Shown: one piece after another, positions 1-12,272 of the stretch
Numbering within the stretch: the stretch's first letter is position 1
Layout of the letters: each line of letters begins with the position of its first letter
Assembly: GCA_003254905.1 (NCBI GenBank)
Contig: QANU01031477.1
Coordinates: 640,613-704,612, forward strand
DNA: 64,000 nt
Direction of reading: 5' to 3'
Origin: Nissolia schottii
Lineage: Eukaryota > Streptophyta > Magnoliopsida > Fabales > Fabaceae
The notes under the pieces: generated by a model
What the model saw: the letters and a program-made list of their open reading frames with translations, nothing else
What the model was told of the DNA's origin: nothing
Database searches by the model: none
Program-made: the position numbers and the translations under genes

Positions 1-3000
1 TATATATATATATTGATTTTTTTTTCTTTTTCTTTGTGTTTTTCCTTTTCTTTTTTTTTAAATGATCGTCTTATTTTCGTATTCGTAGCAAGGGGGGAGC
101 AAGCAAGTTGCTTTCCTTGCTTGATTGGAGTTTTTATCTTCTTTGGATAATAGTTATCGTCAAGCCTCTTGTTTCTTTTTCGCCAAATACACAAAAGTTG
201 ATTATTACACCTTTGAATACCAACAATAATATCCAAGCTTATTAAATTATTAAAGACATTATTAGATGCAAGACAAATTAAGGAGATATTATTATATGTA
301 TAAGAGAGAGATACCAATTGAATGTATTCAGGTCATTTTCTTTTTATGTACAAAGCCAAATGGATTTCCTAATAATTTTTGTAATATGTAAATTCTACTA
401 TTCATCAGTTCCTCTGTTTTGAAATTGGACCTGTCTGGCTATTGAATTTGAATCCCCCTTTTTCTAGTGTTGTAATGAACCAAGGGGGTTAAAGGTAGAA
501 AGCTATGGCAGAACATCCGCAACATACGTAGGTGCATTGAACTTGACTTTTGTCTATTTGTAATTCGTGTGTGTGTGTATATATATATATAGTTGGCTAG
601 TTGTTTTAATTACCCATTCTTTTCAACATTGTAAATGAATTATTGTAGGCTCCCACATCTCAGATGGTGAAATTAGAACCTGTTAAATGTTCATTAAATT
701 AGATTAATGTTAATATATGATATATGATCGATTGAGTCAAGCAAACTAAGCCAATGTTGGATTCTTCCCTTCCCTTGTAATTTTTTTTTTATTGACTATC
801 TCATTCGGTGTATATATAAATAAATTAAGTTAAATGGCACTTTCACTTTTGAATCTGCTAGGAGCTTTTGCCGTATGAGCATTGGAAAAAACAAAGGAGC
901 GTTATCACTTGGTCAATTGATTGTTGTATATGACTAGTTAATCATTATTCATTTTTTTTATTATTATTATTATTTTCTAGCCAACAAAAAATATGTTGCT
1001 AGTTAACCAATTTTGCTAAGCAATGACATAAACTCACACGACTCAATTTGGGAAAGTTTAGCGCCCGTATCATAATGCAGCAACAAAACTTGAAAAGACG
1101 TGACTATCATTCTTCAAGGATTGTAAATGCCGTTTTCTTTCTAGCCATCATTGATTAATATTAGAAATGAATTATCTAATCCAAAAATATCATAATAGCA
1201 TCTTCCTTCAATCCTTGACAGGATTCGCTAGCTACTTTTGTTTTCCCATAAACCTGTGTTTGGAATATGATTCATTCAACGACGAATATCTGCAGAATAA
1301 TATGTCTTTAAACGAAATTTTCGTTTCATAATCTTTGAGAAATTTGGAGGATATTCAACTTCTCACTGGTCAGATTCTTGATATGATCCTTTTGACTGCG
1401 ATTCAAAATTCTAACTCATTACATTAACATTGACTAATAATATTAACAAATGCGTTTAGGGCTAAGAAATGGAAGTAGAAAAAATAACAATAATATCATT
1501 AATTTTTTTAATTATATTTTCAAAAATGTATTTAATTATATTTATAAAATATAATTAAATACATAAAAATTAATTTGATCCGCGTTTAAAAATAACGTGG
1601 ATCAAATTGTCTTAGTAATTTGACATGAAGCAAATTTGACCTTTAATAGCTGGATTGCCGATTATGCTACGTTCTTTTAGCAAATGGTTTTTTTATTTTT
1701 TTCATATCAGTGATTTTATTTCCTTGATATCTTATTTTGGAACATTTACTTGATATCTTTACAGATAACGGGTGTAAATGTTCATCATACTCTAATTTTA
1801 GGTGACAGTGAACTGTGATTACGAACGGGTAAGCGCGCTTCTTGTCAAATAACAATCTGTTTGGCAACACAAAAGTAAATATTCGCAAGTCACCAGACAC
1901 AAGTTCTGCAAGTGGTTCAACTTTAAACTATTAATATCACTCACTGTCAATTCATGCAAGTGGTTAAACCACAAATTTTATTTTACTTTGAATTTTTTTT
2001 TTTTGTCAATTTTGAGAACTTTTTTTATAATACTGTATGAGTATTCCTAGAAAATTAATTATATTCATCACTTTTTTTCAGCAATATTTTTTTTGATATT
2101 CTTTTTTTTTTCCAACAATATTTCATCTTAGAAGAAGAAACAATTCTTAAATAGGTATAACTCTAATTAAAGACAGTTGATATAACATGTGCAAATAAGT
2201 AAATGGATGATGAGGTCATGTGTAGATAACGTTAGTATTGCCATTTTTATTTCTGTGGTTGCTTCTACCATTTCATCCCGTACAGTGGGCCAGCCTAAGC
2301 CGCAAATGAGTATGCCTCATTATGAATTTGATGCTTGTGGGCCTAAATCATATTAATAAAATAACATGGAATTTCAATTACATTATCAGCAAAAAGAGAA
2401 AGGGCGGGGAAAAAATGAAATTCCAACACCATTTTTCTATGGCATCAATGACACAATAAGAAGATAAATAAACAATAGAAATCAGTGGTTGTAAATTGTA
2501 ATGGATTACAACAGTGCGATACAAGCTTGTAAGTTGTAACAATCAAACATAATCATCCTGTCCTTCCCTCCAAAGTACAAACCCCTCATGTTGATTCCTT
2601 TTGTCAGCCTCCTCTCATGTTGCTCAAATCGAACTGGGCCTAGGGCTGAAATCGTAGCACATGTTCACCAATTTGTTTCCCAAATGGGCCCAACGTTAAA
2701 ATGAGAAGGGCCCGACAAGGTTATATTTTACCTTTAGGGTTTAGATACTTTGATGTATATTTTATAGGTTCAACTTATTAGAATTGAAAATAAGCTTATT
2801 CTCATTCAACTACAATGAGATAGGGTAAGGGCTCCCCTATCCTATGATATAAGGGTTGTGCAGTCTCTTTGTAAAAGTTGTTTTAAAATTAACAAAAATG
2901 CTATTTGTATGCTAATTTTAGTGTACAAATAGTACTCCTCCAAAATTAAACTTGCATCTTTCTCTTAAAAGTCAAAGTTGCTTCCCACATGTCCCAACTC

Positions 3001-5837
3001 CCAATCTTTTGTTAAGTTGTCTTGCTCATTCTAATTATATATTGCCTCATACTTCTCTGCAATATTTACAGTTGTATTGTGATTATAACATTATTCTACA
3101 TTTCTCCGTTTACCTAATATCAACTTCATATGAATTTAGTACAACACATTTCCTCATATCTTAATTCAATAATATTCATAATTCAGAAAAGAAAAAGAAA
3201 AATGAATGACTATTGTGTAGCTTAAACTATACTTTTAGAATTTTATTCAAAATAAACGATGTAGTTTTCTAAAATAATGTCAAGCGAAATAGAAGAGTTT
3301 AGACTAATTGAAGAATTATTATTACGTGATCATTAAGTGTCATATTGAATATATTTTTAACCTATACGTAATAACATTTCTCATATAGTGAGAACCACTA
3401 GTACTTAAAGCTTAAAATGTCAATCTTCAAAACTAAAATTGTATCTAACATGAGATGATGTTTTGTGGCAATCCAGAAACTTATCAAAATTGTGAGTATG
3501 AACATGCTTGGATTAGATGGAGGGGGTAGAAATAATCAATCAATGAACAACAATACAGCTACGTAACTTATTTTAAGGAGCGAGGGAAGGATGAAGAGAG
3601 CCCCTGTTGATGGAGCCACAAAGCGATGATGATAAGCGATGAGTACAGGAAAGAGTTTTAGGCACTTTTGGTACGTGGTAATTTATCCAAATTGATAATT
3701 TAATTTTTAAAGTATTTAGTAATTCACTTATTTAGTGTAACATGATTGTTTGTAGTTTAGAATACCTAAGTAATTAACATTACTAATAATAATGTGGTTT
3801 ATTTATATAGGAGGTGTCTATCTCAATTGCTATATTTAAATAATCTTAAATAATAATAATAATAATAATTATAAAAATAGTAATAATAAATAAAATATAT
3901 TATTTCATAAATTTTTTTTATATACTTTATTAATAATTTAACAAATGATAAAATTTTTAAAAAATTCAAATTGTCTATCTATCAATTTAACAATCGCGGT
4001 TGTCAATGTCAGACGGAGTCATTGCAGATAACATTGGGTGCAGGCTGCAGTCCTTGTAGTAGCAGTAGTAGGATTATGATTCAGTCTGTACCGATTACAC
4101 TCCAGACAAGTCACAACAAATCTTCGCCGTCCTTTCTTATCACTCCTCTCACCATTCTTCCTAACAATGATTCACCATCACAATCCCTATGATGTCTCCA
4201 TATTATTGCATTCCTATTAGCAGTCAATTTAGTTATTTGCGCAAGACTTTCTTCAAAAACAAAATTCGTATATCCCACCCATTTTATCTACATGGCTAAT
4301 TTTATGAACTTGATACGCTCGTGATTTTTTTTTTTTTTTTACAATATTGCTTTTTTTTTACCCCCTTGGTGCTATAGGAGTGCCGACTGCCAACGCAGTT
4401 TTGACTCAACCAATTGAAGAAAGTCAGTTATTCACGATTCATGTGCAAGACTTCCTTTATTGTTGAACATCCGCAACAACAAAACCTTTCTCTTCGATCA
4501 CTCTAACTCCATAAATCAAATCATATTATAATATCATGTCTCAAACCATATTTACATTCAAACTAACCCATGCAAGGATTTAAATCTTTCATTTGACTAG
4601 TAGTTTCTTTTAAGGACTTTTTTCTTTCTTTCTTTTTTGTTTTTTTAGTAGAATCGTAAGACATAACTCAATCATTTGAATCAACTGCCATTGATAATAA
4701 AATTCTACAAGATAATCATTTAAACAACAGTCGAATGTATTAGAGCAAACTGACACCACAAAATTTCCACGATCACCATTCCTGAATTAGGGTCGAATGC
4801 ATTAGAAACCACTCTTCGAATTGAGTAAAAAATATTCATAATCAGGGAAGCTCGCCGCATTTCAAATTCAACATATCTACCAGCGTCATCTCACCCTCAT
4901 GATGAAACTTAGTATAATACAATCAAACACATTATGCTGAAATCATTGTGTAACATATGACAAAACATTACGGACTCTTAATTTACCTTTACTAAGGTGA
5001 TGGAAAAATGTTAGTCAATACCCACGGAATGATGAATCGAATCTTCATTGCGATTAGGGATCCAAACCCTTTACACAACTGATACATTCAGAGAATAAAC
5101 TATAAAGAAACAAGTAACAAACAACCATTGTGAAAATTAAAGGACAAGGTGCTTGCATTTTCATGATAGGTTGCTCACGCAGTTCAATTTTATAACATCC
5201 TAAAGTACTAATTGTCTCCAATAACATGTATTAATTGAATAAGTCCAAATATCATAGGTCAATAGCACAAGTGTGAATTTACATGGTTATTGCACTAGAA
5301 TCATTTGCCATTCTACCTTCTATCCCTTATAAATCAATAAATACGAAGAAGCAAAAAAAAAAAATAAATCAGTCTGTTATTGAACAGTAAGTTAGAAAAA
5401 TATAGACTTACACACGAAGCTTAGAACACTCCTAAACTTAGAACAAATAAATAAGGGGTCATACGATGTTTTATTATTGATTCCATACATCCAAAACAAA
5501 GGGCGGATTCCATAAAAACATGATCATGCACGACCCGTAACTGCAAAAGCTTAATGAACCCTGAATTACCAACTGATAGTTATAATTTCTGGTGATCTTT
5601 CAGATGATTATTCATTAACCAGCAGATAACTATAACAACATTGATATTCAGAGGGAAGAAAAATGAACACCGTGGATAACTAGATTTGAGGACTTGTGAT
5701 ACGCATATGATAGTGACTAGACAGCCAGGCATATGATTCAATCAACAAGAAGTCACTACAATCCAAAATTTAGGTTTCTAGAAAGGAAAATGTCTTCAAT
5801 CCAAGATTATGTCGCGTTACTTGATCATGCATTAGGG
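1..5837. other. Intergenic stretch with no gene recognised
   Basis: AT-rich DNA with short homopolymer and AT/ATT simple repeats (for example near 1-12, 570-590, 960-975 and 3850-3870). Short open frames occur at 1667-1900, 2952-3164 and 3971-4192, but none resembles a known family or has convincing exon borders. The last few hundred bases before 5838 would contain the 3' UTR and terminator of the aminotransferase gene, which is read leftwards; I could not place a poly(A) signal with confidence. Confidence 0.5.
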
Positions 5838-7883
5838 TCATTTTCTAAGCTTCTCCTTCATCCTCTTAACTGCGGCCCTAAGAGTTTCCTCATCCTTGCA
5901 GAAAGTGAATCTGACCAGATTCTTTCCCTCTTCTGGATTCAAGTAAAATACACTTGTTGGGATTGCCACCACTCCCACCTCCTTAATTAGATATTCACAA
6001 AATGCAACATCATTTTCCAGTCCAAAAGGTGTGTGATCTACTACCACAAAGTAGGTTCCGCTAGATGGGAATACCTTGAAGCCGACAGCTTCCAATCCTT
6101 CCACCAAAATAGCTCTCTTTGTCATGTAATCCCTCTTTAGCTCCACAAAGTAAGATTCCGGTGCTCGAAGAGCTGCTGCAGTTGCCCACTGCATAGGAGT
6201 GGAGGTTGCAAAGGTGAGGAAAGAGTGTGCTTGTCGCACTCCCCATGTTAAGTGTGGCGGTGCTATGGCCCACCCAATCTTCCATCCTGTTAAGGAGAAT
6301 GTCTTCCCCAAGGAGTTCATTGTCACTGTCCTTTCGAACATGCCAGGCAAAGAAGCAGGTGAAATATGCTCCATATCAAATGCCAACTTGTCATAAACTT
6401 CATCACTAAAAAGCAGAACATCATTCTCAATGCAAAGAGATGCAATAGTATTGAGTTCCTCGCGAGTGAACATCTTTCCAGTAGGGTTGTGAGGAGTATT
6501 CATAAGAATGGCACGGGTATTCTTTGAGACTGCAGACTTCAATTCTTCAATCGGGACAGCAAAATCTGGAGGGCACAAAGTTATGCTTTTTACTTTTGCA
6601 CCAGCCATGGATAGAGTGGCTTCATAAGAATCATAAAAAGGAGCAAACAGAATAACCTCATCACCAGGATTTATCAACCCTAATATAGTTGCAGCAATGG
6701 CTTCTGTGCACCCACTTGTAACAGTAACTTCCTTTTCAGGGTCCACGACTAGTCCAGAATCTTTCTTAAACCTATCAGCAATGGCAAGGTTCACGTCTGG
6801 AACTCCGTAACCCCGAGCATACTGATTTTTCCCATCCCTGATTGCCTGAATTGCCGCTTCCTTCACAAACTCCGGACCATCAAAATTGGGGAAGCCTTGA
6901 CCAAGATTTATGGCTCCATGTTTGACGGCAAGCATACTCATTTGGGTGAAGATTGTTGTTTTGAACTTCTCTAAGCGCTTTGCAACCTAACAAACAAATG
7001 GCAATAAGCAAGAATCGACAGCAACGCTGGCCCACATGATGACTATGACTGTCAATTTTTCTCTTCTCATATTTCTTTGCATTCTTTTTTTTTCTGGTCC
7101 ATAGATACCAGGCAGTGCACACAATAGAACATCACTTGTCTTCCTTTCACAAACCCTCTTTATTCAACTAGGGAAGACATGACCCTAATCCCTTGCACTG
7201 ACTAGGAAGGTATAACAAGCTAAACAGGCTAGAATCCTCAATTAAATTAAACAATAGCCAATGCACTCTTCACCATGCAACTAAGTTATAATTCAGCAGA
7301 ACAAGTGAATATAAGAACAAAATGGGGAAAAAAAAAAAACAGACAGAACACCTCACATGATGTGAATACAAAGAAATTAGCTAATTAGCAGAATAGAAGC
7401 TAAGATCAAGGGAGAATATGTTGCAACTGAAGCATAAGAAGGATAGCATTCAGACATTTGATTTTGCAAGAAACATTAAAATCATCATTAGAACATCACG
7501 GATTTTAAAAAGGTTTTTTTATTTGAACAAGTAGCCCTAAAAGCGTAACAAGGAAATCCAAAACTGAATAAATTGGGGGGGAAATGAATTCAAGTGCAAA
7601 ATCAAGATATTAGCAAATAATAAAAGGATCTGAAAAGTGAAAGCAAGTGTAATTAACGAAGTGGAACCTGCAAAGGGTGGTGTGTCATTTGGGGTTGGGA
7701 GGTGGTGTCGTTCTCGGTGGAAACAGTAGAAGTGGACATGGTGGCACAGGCAGCAACGGAAGAAGGTAACTTTGGGGAAGAGGGAACGATAATAACGCTG
7801 CGAAAATGCTTTGAAAAACGGAGGAAATTGAAGGAAGGCGTGAATCTCATGAGTGGGTGGGTGCAGGTACAATGAACCTGCAT
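5838..7883 (-). CDS. PLP-dependent aminotransferase, kynurenine/methionine aminotransferase-like, probably plastid-targeted (2 exons)
   Basis: Exon 1 is 7883-7668, ending CAG|GT; exon 2 is 6986-5838, starting after TAG. The join is in frame and gives ...HHPLQ-VAKRLEKFKTTIFTQ..., 454 aa. This is a class I/II fold-type I aminotransferase related to kynurenine-oxoglutarate transaminase/methionine aminotransferase. Visible signatures: INLGQGFPNF (start of the fold), YARGYGVP, the HNPTG loop (Asn about 239), SDEVYDKL (PLP-ring Asp/Tyr about 267/270), the Schiff-base lysine in SLGKTFSLTGWKIGW (about Lys300), and VRFTFCK near the C-terminus, where the family has its substrate-carboxylate arginine. 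The first ~70 residues are Ser/Arg-rich and poor in acidic residues, like a chloroplast transit peptide. In-frame Met12 and Met49 are alternative starts; Met49 would give a form without most of the leader. Exact substrate specificity cannot be read from sequence. Confidence 0.93.
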
Positions 7884-8104
7884 ACTGAGTCCGATGGAAT
7901 TTGATGCTGAGTCTGCGGTGCTTACTTTAGTGAGAGAGTGAAAAGGATGGCTTTATTTGGTCATTACAACAGCATGGGATTTGTAGTGTATCAAAGATCA
8001 ATCTGTGGTAGATAGATTTGCAGAGTGGACGATGATGCCTAGCTTCGGAGCCAACTCACATAGTGCTTGCACCGTTAGATTCCTCAGGAATCAGGATAGC
8101 GTGA

Positions 8105-8114
8105 ACCACGTGGT
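8105..8114. promoter_or_regulatory. G-box palindrome upstream of the aminotransferase gene
   Basis: The perfect palindrome ACCACGTGGT lies about 220 bp upstream of the aminotransferase start codon. CACGTG is the core site of plant bZIP and bHLH factors. A role for this gene is inference from position only. Confidence 0.45.
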
Positions 8115-8178
8115 CCCTACATCTCCACGTTCGCTTATTATTTTTTTTTTCCTAAATAGTTATATAAATACACGAAAT

Positions 8179-8375
8179 AAAGTGTTTATTTAATAAACTA
8201 ATAGGGTTGGGCCAAGTAGTAAGCCGCTTGGTATCGCTTAAGTAAGGTCCCGAGTTCGATACCTTGTGTACGCAGTTATCGCTGGGAGACTCACCCGTCA
8301 TAGCCAGATGCGCGACCCGGGTCGACTCGGATTAGTCCGGGCAAGCATCCTAAAAAAAAAGTGTTTATTTAATAA
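8179..8375 (+). mobile_element. tRNA-derived SINE with 18-bp target-site duplication
   Basis: The body (about 8197-8357) has a pol III box A-like region (CCAAGTAGTAAGCCGCTTGG) and a box B-like region (CCCGAGTTCGATACC), then a GC-rich middle, and ends in a poly(A) run. It is flanked by identical 18-base direct repeats at 8179-8196 and 8358-8375 (AAAGTGTTTATTTAATAA). The duplication, A-tail and tRNA-like head are the signature of a recent SINE insertion. A diverged relative is at 30144-30271. Confidence 0.88.
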
Positions 8376-9098
8376 TGAAGGTATATTTTTTTTAAAAAAA
8401 TTAATGTTATTTAAATTTATTTATATTATATATACAACAGAAGATCAATTAGAAAAACTGTGACGTGGCGTAATCTGAAGTTTTTAATGATAATAATTGT
8501 CATTTAATTCAAAAAATATTCAATAACTACACTTAAAAAAATCATAAATAAAAAAATAATTTTAAATTAATAACTGAATCAGATGTCAATTAATCAAATT
8601 TCGTAAAACATATACAGAGATTTTATTTTATTTTTTTACAATTTAAACCAATTAATTCTAAGCCTTAAATGTTGTCGTTAAACAATGAAATTAATCAATC
8701 CTTCTAATTTGACTCTACCCAAAAATCAAGAAAACTGATAAAACCTTCTATTTAAAACAAAAACAATCAATCACATTTAATGATTTTAAAATGTTTCTAA
8801 GTGCTACTTTAGTTGGTTATAATTTTAAACTAATTGCTATTTTTGTTTTCTATGATTTTAGTTTTAAACAAAGTGCATGCTTTAACACGCGTAGAAATTT
8901 TTAAAAAATTATGATCGAGGGTACACCTAAATATCTGTCACTAGTACTGCCATCATTGATTTAATGCTCACTGTATATCATATAAAAAATTAAATAACAG
9001 AATCTCATGCGATTTGTACTCACACTCACACGAGCTGCAAAACCCTATGCTCCAATGTTTCTTCACCATCAATTCATTCATTCAATTGATTTATGGTC

Positions 9099-9218
9099 AT
9101 TATTAGAGAATGAGATAGATGATGGTTAGTCAAAGTTAGTTGTGGTAGTTATAGGAAGTTAAGTTAGTTTAATTATGTATTTTAGAGTATCTTGCAGCCC
9201 AAGTTATCCCAACTGTTT

Positions 9219-9250
<32 letters not shown>

Positions 9251-9334
9251 GCAGCTTCTGCATCTGCATATTCAATCAATGAATTCCTTGAGTTTCACTC
9301 AAACTTCTTTGGCTCTCAATTTCTCTAACTAACA
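9099..9334 (+). mobile_element. LTR fragment of a Ty1/copia-type element, with primer-binding-site start
   Basis: The segment ends TAACA followed directly by TGGTATCAAA (9335 on), a diverged match to the initiator-tRNA-Met primer-binding site TGGTATCAGAGC. Upstream is a plausible LTR containing a GT/AT microsatellite at 9218-9251. No gag or pol follows; the next sequence is a tandem repeat, so only the LTR end and the first PBS bases remain. Confidence 0.55.
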
Positions 9335-9361
9335 TGGTATCAAATTCCTTTCTTGCATATT

Positions 9362-9745
9362 CATCATAGTTTGTGTATTTATGTTTGACATGTTTGTGCA
9401 TTTATGTTTGACACGTTTATGCTATAACGTAATAAAAGTTTGTGCACTACTTCTTCCTCTGTCTTGCACATATATTAGTTTAGGTTAATTGCGTGATATG
9501 TTTGTACACGTATCTTGTACATGTTTGTGCAATAAGATGATAAAAGTTTGTGCACTACTCCTTCATCTGTTTTACTCACATATTAGTTAGTGTTATTTAT
9601 TTCATATGTTTGTGCATGTATTTTGTGTATGTTTATTCGCCAAGATATTAAAAGTCTGTGCACGTCTTCTTCCTTCTTTTCCTTAAATAATAGTTTATGT
9701 TAATTGTGTGATATGTTTGTGTGCATATATATGTATTTCAATGTA
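9362..9745 (+). repeat. Tandem repeat, about 108-bp unit, three diverged copies
   Basis: The landmark AAAAGTTTGTGCACTACT recurs at about 9434, 9542 and (diverged) 9650, each followed by a TTCTTCCTCTG-like pyrimidine stretch and a TTGTGTGATATGTTTGTG-like segment, giving a period near 108 bp. No coding potential is seen. Confidence 0.7.
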
Positions 9746-9867
9746 TACCACTTTTATATTCTTAATAACGATTTGATACTTTATATTTTAAAAGAATATT
9801 TACTCATTATACACCTTGACTAAATTAATAATTTTTTAATTTTTGTAATTAAATTTATAATTTTTTA

Positions 9868-9900
9868 AACATGTGCATTGCACGGACTTAAAAATACTAG
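9868..9900 (+). mobile_element. Helitron-type 3' terminus
   Basis: A short hairpin (GTGCA-T-TGCAC) is followed by about a dozen bases and CTAG at 9897-9900, then T. Plant Helitrons end in a hairpin plus CTRR and insert between A and T. The matching 5' TC end was not identified, so the element may be the 9.3-9.9 kb repeat block or a larger decayed copy. Confidence 0.5.
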
Positions 9901-10375
9901 TTTATGAAGTGAACAACCACTAAAATGTGGTGTTATGATAACTCACAAACTGAAATTCCTAGCCCACAGCCCACACATTTTAAATGGATCACACCAACTT
10001 ATCTGTTAAAAAAGAGTTAGATCATAATTGATCTGTCAAAAACAAATAAAAAACCTCAAACTTATGGGCCATTGACCCTTAATATTCAGTTGTTGAGAAG
10101 CAGGTCCAGATGGATAATGGTCTTCTACGTCAGAAATGGGCTCTATCCTTTCCATCATATTTGGGACGAATCCTATCACTTACATTGGTTCTACTTGCTG
10201 TATATCTGGTTTGGGCTGATTTGGGCTTCCTATATATATGGGCAATTTGAAATTTGAATACCTTTTATTTTTAATTCCACTAGGTAGAAAGAATATGAGT
10301 TACTCTTAGCCAATATTTCCGAGCTTGCTGTGTCGGTGCTGATGATTATTGAGGCGTTCACACGTGTTGCTTCTT

Positions 10376-10672
10376 GTCACAAAAGAAATCCTTATATTAA
10401 TCGTATCCATCCACGTGCCAATCTCTGGTAAAAATTTTCCCGCCTAAACAAAAAGTCATCATCTCAGCTTCCATGTTCTGCAACAAACAGTCGCACCAGC
10501 TCAACTAGACACATGTCACTCCTAGATTTCTCGTTCAAATATAATCCATAAAAAACCAAAATCTTAAAATCAATTAAATCCATTAAATTTTCAAACTTGA
10601 ATAGTGTCCACTGTGACAAAGCCGTGTGTCAGCCCATCCTTTGAAAAAATTTCCCGTCCAATTCTCTTATAT
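10376..10672 (+). mobile_element. Two Helitron 5'-end-like modules
   Basis: Segments around 10410-10445 and 10620-10665 share with the 5' end of the complete Helitron at 45193 the order CACGTG/CGTGTCAGC, then about 10 bases, then (A)nTTTTCCCGCC or AAATTTCCCGTCC. They look like remnants of related Helitron left ends. Coordinates are approximate; neither copy has a clear opposite end. Confidence 0.4.
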
Positions 10673-11757
10673 TTGATTGTTGTGTGGGATACTATATTCT
10701 TAGATACTATATTTTAATTATGATTATAATTATAATTATAATTGTAATATAATTGATTGTTGTGTATGTATATATACATTTATATAGATATATATATCCA
10801 CTTATATATTTATTTCCATTTTTTTTGGTACACATCTAATAGTGATAAAATACATTTAGTGAAACAGTATTTGGTAAAAGAAGGAAATGATGTAAACGTA
10901 TAATATTACAACTTATATAATATTCACATATATCAATGTTTTTGAGACAAATAGTAAATATAGTTTTACAATCACAATAAAATATTAATTTTCAAGCATT
11001 ACTACAAACACAAGTTTGTAAAACTCACACATAGTAGTTTAGTAATTCATGATGAGACAAATCTTTAGAAAACATAATTTATCAAAATAGTCTTTTTGCG
11101 CATTCCACCATTGTGTTGCCCTTACTTTGATGCTGACCCAGTCTTATTAAACATATAAACATGTTGGTTACAATTGATTGTGAACCAAAATATATCAATA
11201 TCAATACCTATGAAACATTTACAATTAAATTTAATGACAAATTGTAGATGAGATGGTCAAATACTTAAATTATTTGTTTGTCTCTGCTTAGTCTTCACTT
11301 TGTTACTATTTGCTTCACTTTGTTACTATTTGCCCCCAACAATAAAGTTTTGGACAATAAAAAAACTTCCTTCACATACCACATCCTTAAAAGTATTGAC
11401 CAAGTTTTTCGGTACAGTTGCATGTATGCGGTCATTCTGAGTCAATAATTAATATTAGTATTAGTATACCGTAATTTATACATCGCACATCTAAAAATAT
11501 TTGTTCAAGGAGCTTTAAGTTATTGATACAGCTGTTAATTGTTGTAAAAACATAAAGAAACACTCCACGTAACATCTTATAGGTCAATTTTTAAAGCCAT
11601 AAATCATATATTCCCTGAGTTTATTTTTTGGCTTCGTAGATAATAACTTGTATTGTAGTATATGCTATGTTTAACCTACCTGGGCAAACAACTAAAATTT
11701 CAACGAGAAGTAAATAGAAAATAAAATCAAAAATAAAACTTCATGTTGAAGGGAAAG

Positions 11758-11760
<3 letters not shown>

Positions 11761-11789
<29 letters not shown>
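11761..11789. repeat. AT microsatellite
   Basis: An uninterrupted AT dinucleotide tract of about 15 units. A simple repeat with no gene nearby. Confidence 0.85.
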
Positions 11790-11791
<2 letters not shown>

Positions 11792-12122
11792 CTTCACCAA
11801 TTTGATTAAATGCTTTGTCTTAAAAGTTATAGGCAAGCACGTTATAAATGATACACTTATTATCCTTAACCTGATTAAAAAACACGGGGTAGATCTATAT
11901 TGTAAAAAGACATTTTGATATACATTATACACTATTAATACTCTAAATTACACCCTACATGTTTCGGAACAGTAGAGAGGTCCCCAATTTTTTTGCAACA
12001 AGAAATTATTATACTGAACTAAGACAAAAACAGTGAACCAACATGTAAAACATCTGAGTACTTAACATTACTCGATCTGAAGCAGATAGTGTTCATTGAG
12101 GATGACTAAGGGGATCATTTAC

Positions 12123-12272
12123 CTTTTCATCTTGAAATATCATTTCAATTAAGAAAATATCCGCTTTGTTGTCTTTGTCTGATACTTTCCATAGGCGAGC
12201 GACATAAACCTTAAACAATCATGGTAATTTTGTGGGGATGGCCGCCGAGACCATATCATACTGGGAAGCCAT
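12123..12272 (-). pseudogene. Decayed exon of RPA1-like / DUF223 OB-fold protein
   Basis: Read on the minus strand from an ATG at 12272, this 150-bp segment encodes 50 codons that begin MASQYDMVSAAIPTKL and continue LFKVYVARLWKVSDKDNK...MIFQDEK, ending at a GT donor (AAG|GTAAAT). The pattern (MAS.x.D.I....P.K..W...VRV.RLW...MEM.L.DEK) is that of the first exon of plant RPA70-like/DUF223 proteins, many of which are carried by Helitrons. Codon 18 is TGA where the family usually has Trp, so it is broken. Later exons were not located. Confidence 0.6.

Noticed and set aside
5733-6409. Plus-strand frames overlapping the aminotransferase
   Set aside because: Antisense shadows; the minus strand gives a full conserved enzyme.
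7537-7872. Alternative minus-strand frame (111 aa) over aminotransferase exon 1
   Set aside because: A different frame that runs through the splice donor into the intron; the frame starting at 7883 joins exon 2 correctly.
8200-8350. Possible tRNA genes (pol III boxes A and B here and at 30144-30271)
   Set aside because: The segments do not fold as a complete tRNA cloverleaf and are followed by SINE bodies and A-tails; the first has a target duplication.
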